This document shows positions 24,626 through 31,583 of a DNA stretch of 64,000 bases, piece after piece. Origin of the DNA: Streptomyces violaceoruber (GTDB lineage: Bacteria > Actinomycetota > Actinomycetes > Streptomycetales > Streptomycetaceae); contig NZ_CP137734.1 in assembly GCF_033406955.1 (NCBI RefSeq), positions 5,394,001 to 5,458,000 on the forward strand, in the 5' to 3' direction. The position numbers and the translations under genes are program-made. The notes beneath the pieces were generated by a model. That model worked only from the letters and a program-made list of their open reading frames with translations, was not told where the DNA came from and did no database searches. The stretch's first letter is position 1. Every line of letters starts with the position of its first letter.

Positions 24626-25228
24626 CTAACCGGCGGATACGACGTGCTTCGCGGCGATCGCCCGGGCCTTGTCGGAGTCGGGGCCGGGCTGCGGGACGAA
24701 GACCGCCTCCCGGTAGTAGCGGAGTTCGGCGATGGACTCGCGGATGTCGGCGAGCGCCCGGTGGTTGCCGTTCTTCTCCGGGCTGTTGAAGTACGCCCGC
24801 GGGTACCAGCGGCGGGCCAGCTCCTTGATCGAGGAGACGTCGACGATCCGGTAGTGGAGGTAGCCCTCCAGCGTCGCCATGTCCCGCAGCAGGAAGCCGC
24901 GGTCGGTGCCGACCGAGTTGCCGCACAGCGGGGCCTTGCCCGGCTCCTTCACGTGCTCCCGCACATAGGCCAGGACCTGGGCCTCGGCGTCCGCCAGGGT
25001 CGTGCCGCCGTCCAGCTCCGCGAGCAGCCCGGACGCGGTGTGCATCTCGCGCACCACCTCCGGCATCGTCTCCAGGGCCCGCTCCGGCGGGCGGATCACG
25101 ATGTCGACGCCTTCGCCGAGGATGTTCAGCTCGGAGTCGGTGACGAGGGCGGCAACCTCGATGAGCGCGTCGTCGGACAGCGAGAGGCCGGTCATCTCGC
25201 AGTCGATCCACACCATGCGATCGTTCAT
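24626..25228 (-). CDS. orn: Oligoribonuclease
   Basis: 200 residues, the normal length. DEDDh exonuclease motifs: WIDCEMTGL (Asp and Glu, about 7-15), GNSVGTDRGFL (Asp in Exo II), and HRALADIRESIAEL (His and Asp in Exo III). It degrades 2-5-nt RNA fragments to mononucleotides and, in actinomycetes, finishes cyclic-di-GMP breakdown by cutting pGpG (known). ATG 25228 matches the usual MNDRMVWIDCEMTGL start; GTG 25237 is possible. It lies next to adpA, as in other streptomycetes, where ornA loss impairs growth and sporulation. A 43-bp repeat array separates it from adpA. Confidence 0.95.
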   Translation of the reverse strand: MNDRMVWIDCEMTGLSLSDDALIEVAALVTDSELNILGEGVDIVIRPPERALETMPEVVREMHTASGLLAELDGGTTLADAEAQVLAYVREHVKEPGKAPLCGNSVGTDRGFLLRDMATLEGYLHYRIVDVSSIKELARRWYPRAYFNSPEKNGNHRALADIRESIAELRYYREAVFVPQPGPDSDKARAIAAKHVVSAG

Positions 25229-25343
25229 GCGGGCCACTTTACGGTGGGCGCCTGTTTATCGGGCCCCCGGCGTCGGTGCGGGCGTCACGGGGGCTGCCGC
25301 CCCCGAACCCCCGCTTCGGCCCTGAACGGGCCTCGTCCTCAAA

Positions 25344-25568
25344 CGCCGGACGGGCTGAATTGCCCTGCCCGGCATCGGACGGGAACGCCGAAGGGGCTGA
25401 GTGTGCCCTGCCCGGCATCGAACGGGAACGCCGAAGGGGCTGAGTGTGCCCTGCCCGGCATCGGACGGGAACGCCGGACGGGCTGAGTGTGCCCCGCCCG
25501 GCATCGGACGGGAACGCCGGACGGGCTGAGTGTGCCCCGCCCGGCATCGGACGGGAACGCCGGACGGG
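25344..25568. repeat. 43-bp tandem repeat array between adpA and orn
   Basis: About five copies of a 43-bp unit containing GGGCTGAGTGTGCCC, then GGCATCGGACGGGAACGCC, run almost without spacers. The last copies are identical or differ by single bases. The flank reads like the common streptomycete intergenic sequence with AAACGCCGGACGGGC. The array lies downstream of adpA (stop 25612) and just upstream of orn (start 25228). It has no coding frame of biological appearance. Confidence 0.9.
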
Positions 25569-25611
25569 CACGCTCGGCCCGTCCGGCGTTCGAGGGAGCC
25601 GTCTGCTCACC

Positions 25612-26808
25612 TCACGGCGCGCTGCGCTGGCCCGGGACGCTGGCCGCGCCCGCCGGCATCGGGGTGGCGGTGCGGCGGGTCTGGAACGGGACCGCGTTCT
25701 CCGGGGCGAGGGAGGCCGGCGGGTCGGACGGGGGCAGCGGACGGGAGGCGCCCGCGGCCGCGGTGTCCGGGTCCGGCTGGCGGTCGCCCTGGGGACGGCG
25801 CGCCCGGTAGGCCGCCCGGTAGGCGGCCGGGGACGAGCCCAGCTGGCGGCGGAAGTGGCCGCGCAGGGCCACCGGGGAGCGGAAGCCGCAGCGCCCGGCG
25901 ACCTCGTCCACCGAGTAGTCCGACGTCTCCAGCAGGCGCTGCGCCTGGAGCACCCGCTGGGTGATCAGCCACTGGAGCGGGGCGCTGCCCGTCAGCGAGC
26001 GGAACCGGCGGTCGAAGGTGCGGCGGCTCATGTAGGCGCGCGCGGCCAGCGTCTCCACGTCGAACTGCTCGTGGAGGTGCTCCAGCGCCCAGGCGACGAC
26101 CTCGGCGAGCGGGTCGGCGCCGATCTCCTCCGGTAAAGACCTGTCGAGGTAGCGCTCCTGGCCGCCGCTGCGGCGCGGGGGGACCACCAGCCGGCGGGCC
26201 AGCGCACCGGCCGCCTCGTTGCCGTGGTCCGTGCGCACGATGTGCAGGCACAGGTCGATCCCGGCCGCGGTGCCGGCGGACGTCAGCACGTCGCCGTCGT
26301 CCACGAAGAGTTCGCGCGGGTCGACGTGCACCGACGGATAGCGCTTGGCCAGCGTCGGCGCGTACATCCAGTGCGTGGTGGCGGGGCGGCCGTCCAACAG
26401 GCCGGCCGCCGCGAGGACGAAGGCGCCCGTGCACAGTCCGACTATGCGCGCCCCCTCCTCGTGCGCCCTGCGCAGTGCGTCGAGTGCTTCCTCCGGCGGC
26501 GGCGAGGTGATCGACCGCCAGGCCGGCACGACGACCGTGCCCGCGCGCGAGATCGCCTCCAGTCCCTGCGGCGCGGTGAGTTCCAGGCCCCCCGTGGTCC
26601 GCAGCGGGCCGTCCTCGCCGGCGCACACCAGCAGCCGGTAGCGCGGCACGCCGGCGTCCTGGCGGTCGATCCCGAACACCGACAGCGGTATGGAACTCTC
26701 GAAGATGGGGCCGCCGCTGAACAGCAGCACCGCGACGATCTCCTTGCGGCGTCGCCCGGACAGCTTCCGGGCCGCGGCTTCCGGCGCGGCGGTGGAGTCG
26801 TGGCTCAT
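25612..26808 (-). CDS. adpA: AdpA, central AraC/XylS-type developmental regulator
   Basis: 398 residues. The N-terminal domain (about 20-205) is DJ-1/PfpI-like (VAVLLFSGGPIFESSIPLSV; GLCTGAFVLAAAGLLDG) and serves dimerisation. The C-terminal domain (about 235-340) is an AraC double HTH (LAARAYMSRRTFDRRFRSL; VDEVAGRCGFRSPVALRGHF). Leu225 in the linker is encoded by TTA, the rare bldA-dependent codon, at the position conserved in adpA genes. AdpA controls hundreds of genes for aerial growth and secondary metabolism in Streptomyces. A perfect AdpA consensus site lies 139 bp upstream, consistent with autoregulation. The C-terminal 55 residues are Pro/Ala-rich and variable. Confidence 0.97.
   Translation of the reverse strand: MSHDSTAAPEAAARKLSGRRRKEIVAVLLFSGGPIFESSIPLSVFGIDRQDAGVPRYRLLVCAGEDGPLRTTGGLELTAPQGLEAISRAGTVVVPAWRSITSPPPEEALDALRRAHEEGARIVGLCTGAFVLAAAGLLDGRPATTHWMYAPTLAKRYPSVHVDPRELFVDDGDVLTSAGTAAGIDLCLHIVRTDHGNEAAGALARRLVVPPRRSGGQERYLDRSLPEEIGADPLAEVVAWALEHLHEQFDVETLAARAYMSRRTFDRRFRSLTGSAPLQWLITQRVLQAQRLLETSDYSVDEVAGRCGFRSPVALRGHFRRQLGSSPAAYRAAYRARRPQGDRQPDPDTAAAGASRPLPPSDPPASLAPENAVPFQTRRTATPMPAGAASVPGQRSAP
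26134..26136 (-). promoter_or_regulatory. TTA codon (bldA control point) in adpA
   Basis: The codon for Leu225 reads TTA on the coding strand, in the context RS-Leu-PEE between the two AdpA domains. In Streptomyces TTA is read only by the bldA tRNA, so AdpA synthesis should be delayed until that tRNA is available (established for adpA). Confidence 0.97.
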
Positions 26809-27194
26809 ACTGCTAAGCCCCCCTCGGTGGTCGCGGCGCCCTTCACCCTTCGGGTCTGTCGCTCCAACACGTTTCCCCTCGGTCCTGCACGAGTCCCCCG
26901 CCGTAGACGGTCAAGATCGAATCTACTGTGTCCCGCCGCGCCGAGGTGGCCGGTTCGGCACTTGGGACATTGTCGACATGGCAACTTGGCGTGAAGCAGT
27001 CGATCACGAAGCGTTGCACTCCCGGGCGCCCCTGGGAAGTACGCCTTGTGTCAGTGGCCAATCCCCGTAGGGTGCGAGGGGGGCCCGAGACCCTGTCCGT
27101 GCAGGTGGAACGGGGGTTTGGGGGTGGTGAGGGGCATGGATGAGCCACGTGCGGAAGTTGGCTGAAAAGAAGCGGAACTGTGCGCGGAAACCGG
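26809..27194. other. adpA upstream region
   Basis: A 386-bp region with long untranslated leader potential. It holds one exact AdpA site (26947-26956) and a 9-of-10 match TGGCGTGAAG at 26987-26996. A local AT-rich patch near 26900-27010 probably contains the promoter. No small gene is convincing here. Confidence 0.6.
26947..26956 (+). promoter_or_regulatory. AdpA binding-site match upstream of adpA
   Basis: TGGCCGGTTC fits the published AdpA consensus TGGCSNGWWY at all ten positions. It lies 139 bp upstream of the adpA start. Autoregulation is inferred. One such match is expected by chance every several kilobases, so position matters more than the match. Confidence 0.55.
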
Positions 27195-27494
27195 TCAGTC
27201 GACCGGTGCTTTTTCCCCAGCGTGCCGCCCGCCCCTGCGTACCTGCCGCCCGCGTCCGCGCGCCCGCTGCCGGGCCGCGACCCGCTCGGAACGCCGCAGC
27301 AGCAGACGGCACGCGGCGGTGACGGCGGCCAGGCCGAAGGCCGTGCCGGCGGCGCCCGCGAAGGAGGCGCCGTACCAGAGGAGCGCCACCGGGACGAGGA
27401 AGCAGCTGAACGCCGCCCACCGGACGAGATCGGTGACGCCGTCCCGGTCGGGTGTGCCGGACGTCGGGTCGGCGGGACGGTGCGGTCCTGACAC
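27195..27494 (-). CDS. Small conserved membrane protein
   Basis: 99 residues with two membrane helices separated by a short turn (AAFSCFLVPVALLWYGASF at about 28-46 and GTAFGLAAVTAACRLLL at about 49-65). A strongly basic tail rich in Arg follows. No function is known to me. GTG 27494 is chosen because GGGAG precedes it by 5 nt; a longer frame upstream lacks such a site. It is transcribed toward adpA from a promoter facing that of the stress-protein gene. Its position beside adpA is conserved in streptomycetes as I recall. Confidence 0.7.
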   Translation of the reverse strand: MSGPHRPADPTSGTPDRDGVTDLVRWAAFSCFLVPVALLWYGASFAGAAGTAFGLAAVTAACRLLLRRSERVAARQRARGRGRQVRRGGRHAGEKAPVD

Positions 27495-27796
27495 GGGTGC
27501 TCCCTGGGGTGGCGGCACGGGGATCAACGCCCGTGAGCCGCCTCGGTCACGACGGGGCACGACCGGTCACGGACAGTTGAATCCTGTGCAAACCGCCTGT
27601 ACAGAGCAGCAACCATTGCGTTACGGGCGCCCTCTCGGGCATGCTCCGGTGAATCCCGCGGGGACCCCCTGCGAGATCTGGGCGAAGGAGGCGTGCCGCC
27701 GTACCCTTGGGGGTATGGGGTTGGGAAGACCATTCCCGGACACAGCTCCGCCGCACACTGTTGTCCCCCATAGAGGATAAAAACGCCGAGACAGCC
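27495..27796. other. Divergent promoter region before the stress-protein gene
   Basis: 302 bp between the small membrane protein and the universal-stress-type gene. It contains a CsoR-like palindrome (27702-27715). Short frames here lack ribosome sites and are not called as genes. Confidence 0.5.
27702..27715. promoter_or_regulatory. TACCC-4-GGGTA palindrome, CsoR/RcnR-like
   Basis: TACCCTTGGGGGTA has perfect 5-bp arms around a 4-nt centre, the G-tract inverted-repeat form seen in operators of copper- and persulfide-sensing CsoR-family repressors. It is 82 bp upstream of the stress-protein start. No CsoR gene is in the window, so a trans-acting regulator would be needed. Confidence 0.4.
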
Positions 27797-28324
27797 ATGG
27801 CCGGTCACGAATTCTTCGAACCCGCGGACCGCAAGCGGCCCGTCGCCGAACCTACGGCGGCCGAGCCCCTGGCGGCCGAAGAGCCACGCCAGTCGTGCGA
27901 CCCAGCCTTCAAGCACGGTGTCGTCGTCGGCTTCGACGGCTCCACGTCCAGCGAGCGCGCCCTCGCCTACGCCATCGGCATGGCCTCGCGGTTGGGCTCC
28001 GGCCTGGTCATCGTGCATGTCGCCAACCGGCTGCCCACCACCGTGTGGGCCGGCTGCGAACCCCCGGTCTTCGTCGACGTGCCCGACCACCGCACCGAGG
28101 TGCTCGGTCTGGAGCTGGCGTGCGCGGACTACCTCGCCGAGGTGTCCTGGATCCTGGTCGAGCGGGGCGGCGACATCTGCCACGAGCTCGAAGAGGTGGG
28201 GCGGGAGTACGAGGCCGACGCCATCGTCGTCGGCTCCAGCCACGGACTGGTCGGCCGCCTCTTCGGCTCCGTCGCGGGCCGCCTCGCCAAGCGCGCGAAG
28301 CGGCCCGTGGTCGTCATCCCCTGA
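27797..28324 (+). CDS. Universal stress protein family
   Basis: 175 residues, one Usp domain. The start of the fold is HGVVVGFDGSTSSERALAYA (about 40-60). The ATP-binding motif is GSSHGLVGRLFGSVAGRLAK (about 147-166), matching G-2x-G-9x-G-S/T closely, so nucleotide binding is likely. The first 35 residues are a charged extension. ATG 27797 is chosen over an upstream frame start because it begins at the usual N-terminal distance. It is followed by the convergent glmS. Role: general stress or hypoxia response by family; the trigger is unknown. Confidence 0.85.
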   Translation: MAGHEFFEPADRKRPVAEPTAAEPLAAEEPRQSCDPAFKHGVVVGFDGSTSSERALAYAIGMASRLGSGLVIVHVANRLPTTVWAGCEPPVFVDVPDHRTEVLGLELACADYLAEVSWILVERGGDICHELEEVGREYEADAIVVGSSHGLVGRLFGSVAGRLAKRAKRPVVVIP

Positions 28325-28339
28325 CCCCGCGGGACGGGG

Positions 28340-30157
28340 CTACTCCACCGTCACGGACTTGGCGAGGTTGCGGGGCTTGTCGATGTCCCGGCCCAGGGCC
28401 AGAGCCGTGTGGTACGCGAGGAGCTGGAGCGGGATGCCCATGAGGATCGGGTCCAGCTCGTCCTCGTTCTTCGGGACGACGATCGTGTGGTCGGCCTTCT
28501 CCTGCTCCTGGTGGGCCACGGCGAGGATCTGACCGCTGCGGGCCTTGATCTCCTCCAGGGCCGCGCGGTTCTTCTCCAGCAGGTCGTCGTCCGGCACGAT
28601 CGCGACGGTCGGCAGGGCCGGCTCGATCAGGGCGAGCGGGCCGTGCTTCAGCTCGGAGGCCGGGTAGGCCTCGGCGTGGATGTAGGAGACCTCCTTGAGC
28701 TTCAGGGAGGCCTCGCGGGCGACCGGGTAGCCCCGCACCCGGCCGATGAAGAGCATCGAGCGGGCCTCGGCGTACTGCGCGGCCAGCTTCTTGACGTCCT
28801 CCTCCTGCTTCAGCATCTCCTCGATCTGCGCGGGCAGCTTGCGCAGCCCCTCGATGATCCGCTTGCCGTCGCGGACGGAGAGGTCGCGGGTGCGGCCCAG
28901 GTGCAGGGCGAGCAGCGCGAAGGCGACGCAGGTGTTGGTGAAGCACTTGGTCGACACCACGCAGACCTCGGGGCCGGCGTGCACGTACATCCCGCCGTCG
29001 GCCTCGCGGGCGATCGCCGAGCCCACGACGTTGACGATGCCGAGGACGCGGGCGCCCTTGCGCTTCAGCTCCTGCACGGCGGCCAGCACGTCGTAGGTCT
29101 CGCCGGACTGGGAGACGGCGATGTACAGGGTGTCGGGGTCGACGACCGCGTTGCGGTAGCGGAACTCGGAGGCCGGCTCGGCGTCCGCGGGGATGCGGGC
29201 CAGCTCCTCGATCATCTGGGCGCCGATCTGGCCCGCGTGGTACGAGGTGCCGCAGCCCAGGATCTTCACGCGGCGCACGGCGCGCGCGTCGCGGGCGTCC
29301 AGGTTGAGGCCGCCGAGGTGCACGGTGGAGAAGCGGTCGTCGATCCGGCCGCGCAGCACGCGGTCCACGGCCTCGGCCTGCTCGTGGATCTCCTTGTGCA
29401 TGTAGGTGTCGTGGCCGCCCATGTCGTAGGAGGCGGCCTCCCACTCCACGGTGGTGGGCTCCGACGTGGTGCGGGTGCCCTCGGTGGTGTAGGTGCGGAA
29501 GTCGTCGGCCTTGAGGGTGGCCATCTCGCCGTCGTCGAGCGTGACTATCTGCCGGGTGTGGGCGACCAGCGCGGCGATGTCCGAGGCGACGAACATCTCC
29601 TTCTCGCCGATGCCGAGGACGACCGGCGAGCCGTTGCGGGCGACCACGATGCGCTCGGGGAAGTCGGCGTGCATCACGGCGATGCCGTACGTGCCCTCGA
29701 TGACCCGCAGGGTCTCGCGGACCTTGTCCTCCAGCTTCTCCGCCTCGGAGCGGGCGATGAGGTGGACGAGGACCTCGGTGTCGGTCTCGGAGAGGAACTC
29801 GACGCCGTCCGCCTCCAGCTTGCGGCGCAGGTCGGCGGCGTTGTCGATGATGCCGTTGTGGACGACGGCGACCTTGTTGTCGGCCGACATGTGCGGGTGG
29901 GCGTTCACGTCGGAGGGGGCGCCGTGGGTGGCCCAGCGGGTGTGGGCGATGCCGGTGGTGCCCTTGAAGCGCGCCGGGACCTTGGCCTCCAGGTCGCGCA
30001 CCCGGCCCTTGGCCTTGACCATCCTCAGGCCGGCCGCCTTCGGGGAGGTCACCACGATGCCCGCCGAGTCGTACCCGCGGTACTCCAGGCGCTGGAGACC
30101 CTCCAGGAGCAGGGGGGCGACGTCACGCTTGCCGATGTATCCGACGATTCCGCACAT
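28340..30157 (-). CDS. glmS: Glutamine:fructose-6-phosphate aminotransferase
   Basis: 605 residues, the standard length. It starts MCGIVGYIGKRDVAPLLLEG, so Cys2 becomes the N-terminal nucleophile that releases ammonia from glutamine. The glutaminase domain spans 1-230, and two SIS sugar-isomerase domains follow (LGCGTSYHAGQIGAQM; SQSGETYDVLAA), ending KPRNLAKSVTVE with the catalytic Lys. It makes glucosamine-6-phosphate for peptidoglycan and other amino sugars. No glmS ribozyme is seen in the short leader, as expected for actinobacteria. Streptomycetes often carry two glmS copies, and this one lies among chitin and cellobiose genes. Confidence 0.96.
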   Translation of the reverse strand: MCGIVGYIGKRDVAPLLLEGLQRLEYRGYDSAGIVVTSPKAAGLRMVKAKGRVRDLEAKVPARFKGTTGIAHTRWATHGAPSDVNAHPHMSADNKVAVVHNGIIDNAADLRRKLEADGVEFLSETDTEVLVHLIARSEAEKLEDKVRETLRVIEGTYGIAVMHADFPERIVVARNGSPVVLGIGEKEMFVASDIAALVAHTRQIVTLDDGEMATLKADDFRTYTTEGTRTTSEPTTVEWEAASYDMGGHDTYMHKEIHEQAEAVDRVLRGRIDDRFSTVHLGGLNLDARDARAVRRVKILGCGTSYHAGQIGAQMIEELARIPADAEPASEFRYRNAVVDPDTLYIAVSQSGETYDVLAAVQELKRKGARVLGIVNVVGSAIAREADGGMYVHAGPEVCVVSTKCFTNTCVAFALLALHLGRTRDLSVRDGKRIIEGLRKLPAQIEEMLKQEEDVKKLAAQYAEARSMLFIGRVRGYPVAREASLKLKEVSYIHAEAYPASELKHGPLALIEPALPTVAIVPDDDLLEKNRAALEEIKARSGQILAVAHQEQEKADHTIVVPKNEDELDPILMGIPLQLLAYHTALALGRDIDKPRNLAKSVTVE

Positions 30158-30226
30158 GTATACGTAAACCTCTGTCTCTCTTCGGCCTCTCGGCCGTAGG
30201 CGGGCCTTCCAGCCGCAGGCGGCCGC

Positions 30227-30520
30227 TCAGCCGTAGACGATGCGGCGCAGCTGACGGAGCGACAGCTCCGGCGGCGCGACCGCCCGGTATTTCAGTTCCG
30301 CCTCGATCCGCTCGAAGATCGTCGCGTTCACCAGGCCCTGGGCCTGCAGCTCGCGGTGGCGGCGACGGACGTACTCCTCGGTCGTCTCGTCGAAGTAGGC
30401 GAGCACGTCCTGGACCACGCGCAGCGCCTCGCCCCGGCTCAGCGGGGTGGACCGCGTCAGATGATCAACGAGTTCGTCGTGCACCCGGTAGATCCTGGAG
30501 TAAGAGAGGTGCTTGCGCAA
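30227..30520 (-). CDS. Small conserved helical protein of unknown function
   Basis: 97 residues, mostly alpha-helical and charged (RIYRVHDELVDHLTRST; ALRVVQDVLAYFDETTEEYV; ATIFERIEAELKYRA). No membrane segment or known domain. The start is a TTG preceded by AGGA, five nt from a perfect 20-bp palindrome; a GTG at about 30484 is an alternative. It lies between DUF4429 and glmS on the same strand, 69 bp before glmS, and may share its transcript. I do not know a function. Confidence 0.65.
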   Translation of the reverse strand: MRKHLSYSRIYRVHDELVDHLTRSTPLSRGEALRVVQDVLAYFDETTEEYVRRRHRELQAQGLVNATIFERIEAELKYRAVAPPELSLRQLRRIVYG

Positions 30521-30524
30521 GAAT

Positions 30525-30544
30525 CCTGCCCGATATCGGGCAGG
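30525..30544. promoter_or_regulatory. Perfect 20-bp palindrome before the 97-residue gene
   Basis: CCTGCCCGATATCGGGCAGG is fully self-complementary. It lies 5 nt upstream of the TTG start and on the coding strand covers the AGGA of the probable ribosome site. It could be an operator, or an RNA hairpin hiding the ribosome site. It has no U-run, so termination is less likely. Confidence 0.7.
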
Positions 30545-30572
30545 TGTAGGCGGAAGCTGTCCGTCGTGCTGA

Positions 30573-31469
30573 CTACATGCGCTTCAGCACCGCCTGCTTC
30601 GCCAGGGCGAACTCCTCGTCCGTGAGCACCCCGGAGCGGTGCAGGTCGCCCAGCTCCCGCAGCCGGCGCAGCAGCGCGTCGTGATCGTCCTCGGCGGCCG
30701 GTGCCGGTGGTGCGGTGGCGGGCGTGGAGGTGTCCTCGCCCGCGCGGGCGTCCTCCAGGGCCGCGCGGGCGGCCGGGTGCGGCAGGCGGGCCTGGACGGC
30801 CGCGGCCACCAGGGCCATCAGCGGGTCCTTCTTGAAGCCCCACAGCTCCACCGCGTTGGGGTCGTACTTCGGCGGCACCTTGCTCGGCGCCGCCCGCACG
30901 GTGAACCGGAGGTGGCCGTTCTCCAGGCCGATCGTCGGCTGCCATTCCACCGCGACGATGTCCGCGAGGGGCAGCGTGCGCGGACCCGCGGCCGACTTGG
31001 CGTCCTCCGCCTGCCACTTCCACTCCAGGCGCACCCGCTCCCCGTCGAAGCTCGCGACCCCGTCCCCGGCCGACACCGACAGCGGCACCGAGGGCCCCGG
31101 CAGCAGATAGGCGTCCACCGGGCCGGACGGGACCTGGTCGAGGAGCAGCGCGTTGCGCACCTCGTCCACGAAGTACTCGGCCACCCCGTACCGGTCGGAC
31201 TCCACGAGGAGCTGGTACGGGTCGTGCGGCTCGGTCAGCCGGCCGCCCGCCGCGTGCAGCAACGGGTCGGCGCCGTCCCGCAGCCGCAGCCTGAGCCGCC
31301 CGGACTTCTTCCCCTGCTCGAACGATATGCCCGCCAACGCCGCGAGCGGCACGAGCAGTTCACCCAGTTCCCTGCGGAGCAGACTGACGTTCTTGTCCCG
31401 CCCCGGTGTCAGCCGCAGGGCTTCGCCGTCGAAGACCCACGTTCCGTCCTTCTGGATGATTTCCGCCAT
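30573..31469 (-). CDS. DUF4429 protein with C-terminal SHOCT motif
   Basis: 298 residues with two similar ~120-residue beta-rich halves (GTWVFDGEALRLTP at about 7-20; GVASFDGERVRLEWKWQ at about 138-154), typical of DUF4429. A Pro/Ala linker and a C-terminal SHOCT helix pair follow (LGDLHRSGVLTDEEFALAKQ). SHOCT motifs often mediate oligomerisation or membrane association. No enzymatic residues are evident. It is divergent from the secreted hexosaminidase with 114 bp between. Confidence 0.8.
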   Translation of the reverse strand: MAEIIQKDGTWVFDGEALRLTPGRDKNVSLLRRELGELLVPLAALAGISFEQGKKSGRLRLRLRDGADPLLHAAGGRLTEPHDPYQLLVESDRYGVAEYFVDEVRNALLLDQVPSGPVDAYLLPGPSVPLSVSAGDGVASFDGERVRLEWKWQAEDAKSAAGPRTLPLADIVAVEWQPTIGLENGHLRFTVRAAPSKVPPKYDPNAVELWGFKKDPLMALVAAAVQARLPHPAARAALEDARAGEDTSTPATAPPAPAAEDDHDALLRRLRELGDLHRSGVLTDEEFALAKQAVLKRM

Positions 31470-31514
31470 GCGGGGATTGTTTCATCGCTGCCGCGGGCGG
31501 TGATGGTGCGGGAG

Positions 31515-31530
31515 AGTGGTCCGCACCCGT
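31515..31530. promoter_or_regulatory. Degenerate DasR-site-like sequence before the hexosaminidase
   Basis: AGTGGTCCGCACCCGT keeps TGGTC and ACC of the DasR consensus ACTGGTCTAGACCAGT, 11 of 16 positions. It lies 54 bp upstream of the hexosaminidase GTG. DasR controls chitin and GlcNAc genes in Streptomyces. The match is weak and is offered as a candidate only. Confidence 0.3.
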
Positions 31531-31583
31531 CCCCAACCCCCCTCCTAGGACCTCTGATTGCACGCCTCGCGAAGGGAGCGCAC

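Noticed and set aside
25344..25568. CRISPR array
   Set aside because: The 43-bp units are contiguous tandem repeats without unique spacers, and no cas genes are present.
30639..31583. N-terminal extension of the hexosaminidase
   Set aside because: It runs antisense through the DUF4429 gene; the signal peptide begins at GTG 31584 with a good ribosome site.
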